Shown piece after piece: positions 61,544 through 64,000 of a stretch of DNA of 64,000 nt (positions are counted from its first letter, which is position 1; each line of letters begins with the position of its first letter). The stretch is from Acidobacteriota bacterium (GTDB lineage Bacteria; Acidobacteriota; Terriglobia; Bryobacterales; Bryobacteraceae), in assembly GCA_947470805.1 (NCBI GenBank), contig CANIVU010000025.1:1-64000 (forward strand). Reading direction: 5' to 3'. A model generated the notes under the pieces. It did not search any database. It was given only the letters and a program-made list of their open reading frames with translations, and was not told the origin of the DNA. Made by a program: the position numbers and the translations under genes.

Positions 61544-62829
61544 CCATCCAAAACCTCCACGCCTGGGAGATCCTCGACTCCCGCGGCCGCCCCACCCTCG
61601 CCGTCGAAGCGGCGCTTTCCGACGGCACTTCCGCCACCGCCCAAGTCCCTTCCGGCGCCTCCACCGGCACCCATGAAGCCGTCGAGCTTCGCGATGGCGA
61701 CCTCACCCGCTACGCCGGCAAGGGCACGCTCCTTGCCGCATCCCACGTCAACGGCCCCATCCGCAATGTCCTCACCGGTCACAACGCCGAAGACCAGGAA
61801 GCCGTCGACAAGGCGCTCATCGAGCTCGACGGCACCCCGCAAAAATCCAACCTCGGTGCCAACGCCCTCCTCGGCGTCAGTTGCGCCGTCGCCCGCGCCG
61901 TCAGCGAGTCTCGCCGCCAACCGCTCTTCGAAACCCTCTCCCTCGGCAACCCCACCCTCCCGGTCCCGATGGTCAATATCCTCTCCGGTGGCCTCCACGC
62001 CGGAGCGAACATCGAGTTCCAGGACTTCCTCATCATCCCCCACGGCTTCGGCAGCTACGCCGAAGCCCTCGAAGCCACCGTGCGCATGCACTCCGTAGCC
62101 GGCCAGCTCATCCGCCGCGAAGGCTACACCCTCACCGGCGTCGCCGACGAAGGCGGCTGGGGCCCGCATCTGAAGTCCAACCAGGCCGCCCTGGCCCTGC
62201 TCACCGACGCCATCACCGAAGCCGGCTACCACCCCGGCGACCAGGTCTCCATCGCCATCGACGTCGCCTCCTCCCACTTCTACCACGACGGCGTCTACAC
62301 CCTGAAGTCCGAACGCCGCACCCTCACCAGCGCCGAAATGGTGGACCTGCTCGTCTCCTGGACCAAGCAGTATCCCGTCGTCTCCATCGAAGACGGCCTC
62401 TTCGAAGACGATTGGGACGGCTGGCGCCTGCTCACCGAAAAACTCGCCCTCGATACCCAACTCCTCGGCGACGACTTCTTCACCACCAACCCGCGGCGCC
62501 TCCGCCGCGGTATAGACGAAGGCTGCGCCAACGCCGTCCTCGTCAAGATGAACCAAATCGGCACCCTCACGGAAACATTTGAAGTCTGCGACATGGCCAA
62601 ATTCGGTTTCTACGCCGCCGTCGTCTCCGCCCGCTCCGGCGAAACCGAAGATTCGTTCCTGGCTGACCTCGCCACCGCCACCGGTGCCGGCCAGATCAAA
62701 ATCGGCTCCATCACCCGCAGCGAGCGCCTGGCAAAATACAACCGCCTCCTCGAACTCGAAGCCCGCCACGGCCTCGAATGGCAAGGCCACCGTTTCCTGT
62801 CCGACATCCTCGGCGGCGGCGGCCGCTAA
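61534..62829 (+). CDS. eno: Enolase
   Basis: A 431-residue enzyme of normal length. The N-terminal start is HAWEILDSRGRPTLAVEAAL, followed by PSGASTGTHEAVELRDGD with the mobile-loop Ser/His. NILSGGLHAGANIEFQDFLIIP, SIEDGLFEDDWDGW (metal Asp/Glu) and the enolase signature LVKMNQIGTLTETF with the catalytic Lys are present. It converts 2-phosphoglycerate to phosphoenolpyruvate. Some details differ from the E. coli consensus (GGLHAGANIEFQ instead of GGxHADNxVDFQ), which suggests a divergent lineage. It overlaps the kinase gene upstream by 10 bp. Confidence 0.95.
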   Translation: MSLTIQNLHAWEILDSRGRPTLAVEAALSDGTSATAQVPSGASTGTHEAVELRDGDLTRYAGKGTLLAASHVNGPIRNVLTGHNAEDQEAVDKALIELDGTPQKSNLGANALLGVSCAVARAVSESRRQPLFETLSLGNPTLPVPMVNILSGGLHAGANIEFQDFLIIPHGFGSYAEALEATVRMHSVAGQLIRREGYTLTGVADEGGWGPHLKSNQAALALLTDAITEAGYHPGDQVSIAIDVASSHFYHDGVYTLKSERRTLTSAEMVDLLVSWTKQYPVVSIEDGLFEDDWDGWRLLTEKLALDTQLLGDDFFTTNPRRLRRGIDEGCANAVLVKMNQIGTLTETFEVCDMAKFGFYAAVVSARSGETEDSFLADLATATGAGQIKIGSITRSERLAKYNRLLELEARHGLEWQGHRFLSDILGGGGR

Positions 62830-63561
62830 CTCCGTTACCGTAGAAGTCTCGTGAACGCCTCCATATCGGAACGCACTCTCTCCCCCCGGGGGGACATGGC
62901 GGGCAGACCCTCCGATGCAATTCGGCGCGCACCCCTAACAACAGGCGTGTACCCCAAGACGCGACATCACCCGCAGAAGATCAGGAGGCTGGGACTCCGT
63001 CGTTCCCACACAGCGACCGCAACGGGAATAGCTTCCGGTATCGAACCGCGTCGAGCAGAGGCAAACACCGCAAAACCAGCCACCCGGAATCAATCGCCGC
63101 CAACGCGCTCTCGGATCTCCGAAGCTCGGAAAAAGAGCCTCTTTTCCTCCCATGGCCGCAATGCATCGGCAAGCCGGACCTGCATCCGGCTATGGAGACA
63201 GGCATGCACGAGTCTTTCAACCGACGCCCCGTCTAGCTGGTCCGAAGGAATTCCGCCATCGGGATCCGCGATTTCATCGCCATATCGAAGAAAGTAGCAC
63301 GCTTCATCCGCGAGAAAAACGGCGCATCTCGACAGCGGAGGTCGGAGTCTACCGCTCTTAATCTTGAATGACTCGCTTGAGCAGGTAGTGCCGGTCCGCG
63401 GGTATATCAGTCCGTGGGGAGGGCTCCGCCAAATTCGAATCGCACAGTTCCAAGTATCCTTTGCCGGCAAGCCCAATAAATTCAGTCCGATTGCACGGTA
63501 GCCGACGGTCCCACTGGGTGCAGGTTAACGCAATTGCTACCAGCACGAATCCGCTCTCAAG
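62830..63561. other. 732-bp stretch without a confident intact gene
   Basis: Compared with the rest of the window this stretch has lower coding signal, no strong G/C skew and a more mixed base composition. It holds a 14-bp GC palindrome (TCCCCCCGGGGGGA, 62881-62894) soon after enolase. On the minus strand there are fragments of a possible broken gene (62935-63476) and a 62-codon frame from GTG (63358-63546), 15 bp behind the DUF2971 gene, whose product I do not recognise and would not call a gene without further evidence. Confidence 0.5.
62935..63476 (-). pseudogene. Possible frameshifted remnant ending in a zinc-ribbon-like segment
   Basis: In one minus frame (63476-63090) the part CAVFLADEACYFLRYGDE and VERLVHACLHSRMQVRLADALRPWEEKRLFF looks like genuine helical coding sequence, ending at RERVGGD. 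In another minus frame, just downstream, GGWFCGVCLCSTRFD...SRCGRC has two CxxC pairs like a zinc ribbon (to 62935). Joining them needs a frameshift near 63085-63120. This could be one decayed accessory gene. The evidence is only sequence character, so it is tentative. Confidence 0.3.
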
Positions 63562-64000
63562 TCAGCGCGAAAGGCTCGAAGCAGATATCCGAAACTCAAA
63601 GCCGTAATGGCGAGTTACGTTCCTGATCGAATCCAGTTGCCACTCCAGAAGGTCGGGATGAACTCGGACTTCCGCAACGAGCGTCGCGACCTCCACCGGA
63701 ATCCTGGCGCTCTCGTCGGATTGCAGGATATCGGCCAATATGCGAAGTTCCCGTTCGTAGGAGAAACTCGGCGTCTTGAGAAACGGCGTCAAATCTCGTT
63801 CTACAGGATCTGCAGTTGCTGCATACCTTATGGTCCGGAAAACGAAGTCAGGCGTGCAGCCCAACGCCCGATCAAGGCTTGCAACATTAGAGACCACCGC
63901 AATACCAGTGTGTTTTCCAAATGAATCCCACATCACCATCGACTCAACTTCATCCATGTGCCAGCAGTTGACAAAAAAGTCACCACCACGACTATTTTCG
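63562..64000 (-). CDS. DUF2971 domain protein, N-terminus off window
   Basis: The C-terminal 145 residues of a gene entering from the right edge. The pattern FVNCWHMDEVESMVMWDSFGKHTGIAVVSNVASLDRAL, followed by PFLKTPSFSYERELRIL, is the DUF2971 core (the FVSCWH...ES..MW..YG and ExExR-L blocks). The function of DUF2971 is unknown; it is common in accessory and defence-associated islands. The first visible codon is within the gene, so length and start are unknown. It borders the poorly coding stretch after enolase. Confidence 0.7.
   Translation of the reverse strand, partial: ENSRGGDFFVNCWHMDEVESMVMWDSFGKHTGIAVVSNVASLDRALGCTPDFVFRTIRYAATADPVERDLTPFLKTPSFSYERELRILADILQSDESARIPVEVATLVAEVRVHPDLLEWQLDSIRNVTRHYGFEFRISASSLSR

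Noticed and set aside
61540-62790. 416-codon open frame on the minus strand
   Set aside because: Antisense shadow of enolase, which is securely identified.
62881-62894. TCCCCCCGGGGGGA as a terminator for enolase
   Set aside because: It is a palindrome without a loop and no T-run follows, so it does not look like an intrinsic terminator.

Overview
The window is a GC-rich bacterial chromosome segment, densely packed on both strands. The gene set points to Acidobacteriota, probably the Solibacter/Bryobacter group. This is an inference from family content: a coupled PSD1 cytochrome/DUF1501 pair, a giant Oar-like TonB receptor with an N-terminal carboxypeptidase-regulatory domain, PadR plus a permease-prefix protein plus an ABC exporter, many Tat-exported TIM-barrel and Gfo/Idh proteins, a PEP-CTERM protein, PPK2 and a periplasmic PQQ dehydrogenase. 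No rRNA, tRNA, CRISPR array or insertion sequence was seen.

Layout. 1-3905 (-) is the most striking gene, an exported protein of at least 1301 residues. It fuses a radical-copper (galactose/glyoxal) oxidase, a discoidin domain, two Ig-like domains and a di-haem cytochrome c peroxidase; its C-terminus lies off the left edge. 4.2-10.1 kb carries the PSD1/DUF1501 pair, a BON-domain protein and an exported sugar-isomerase-like TIM barrel. 10.1-15.2 kb has an SGNH/SASA esterase, a small HExxH protein and a PadR-controlled ABC operon with a palindrome sitting inside its promoter. 16-20.4 kb has an esterase behind the TonB receptor. A symmetric divergent promoter then leads to a two-haem cytochrome c and a PQQ dehydrogenase (20.4-22.8 kb). 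22.8-31.2 kb holds esterases, an exported glycosidase-like protein, a Gfo/Idh oxidoreductase, an AhpD-like protein and a possible caspase-fold/CHAT-like protein.

31.3-35.1 kb contains PPK2, acetate kinase, a sialidase (its start codon is one base from that of ackA), a small membrane protein and a thioredoxin-type arsenate reductase. 35.2-37.5 kb encodes a secreted protein with three 152-residue repeats and a PEP-CTERM protein. 37.5-43.8 kb is a minus-strand run of lysS, a LolC/E-type permease, asnB and a GT39-like glycosyltransferase. 43.9-52.6 kb contains a DUF418 protein, a methyltransferase-like protein, bactofilin, a MarR regulator with twin operators, a frameshifted pirin, a BNR protein, an efflux adaptor, a patatin and a 2H phosphoesterase. 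52.6-59.2 kb contains a single-chain LptF-LptG fusion, an exported TldE/TldD-like pair and a LuxR-type response regulator. 59.4-62.8 kb has a CpaE-like ATPase, an APH-fold kinase and enolase. The right edge (62.8-64 kb) is less coding-dense, with decayed-looking fragments and a partial DUF2971 protein.

Themes. Much of the content serves extracytoplasmic carbohydrate oxidation and hydrolysis: the radical-copper oxidase, PQQ dehydrogenase with its cytochrome, sialidases, SASA and other esterases, a glycosidase and a TonB receptor. Envelope biogenesis is also prominent (LptFG, LolC/E-type permease, bactofilin, GT39). Packing is extreme: four convergent pairs overlap by 4 bp at their stop codons and two divergent pairs have 14 bp or less between start codons. 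Strand composition flips from C-rich to G-rich on the + strand near 16.44 kb, inside an intact gene.
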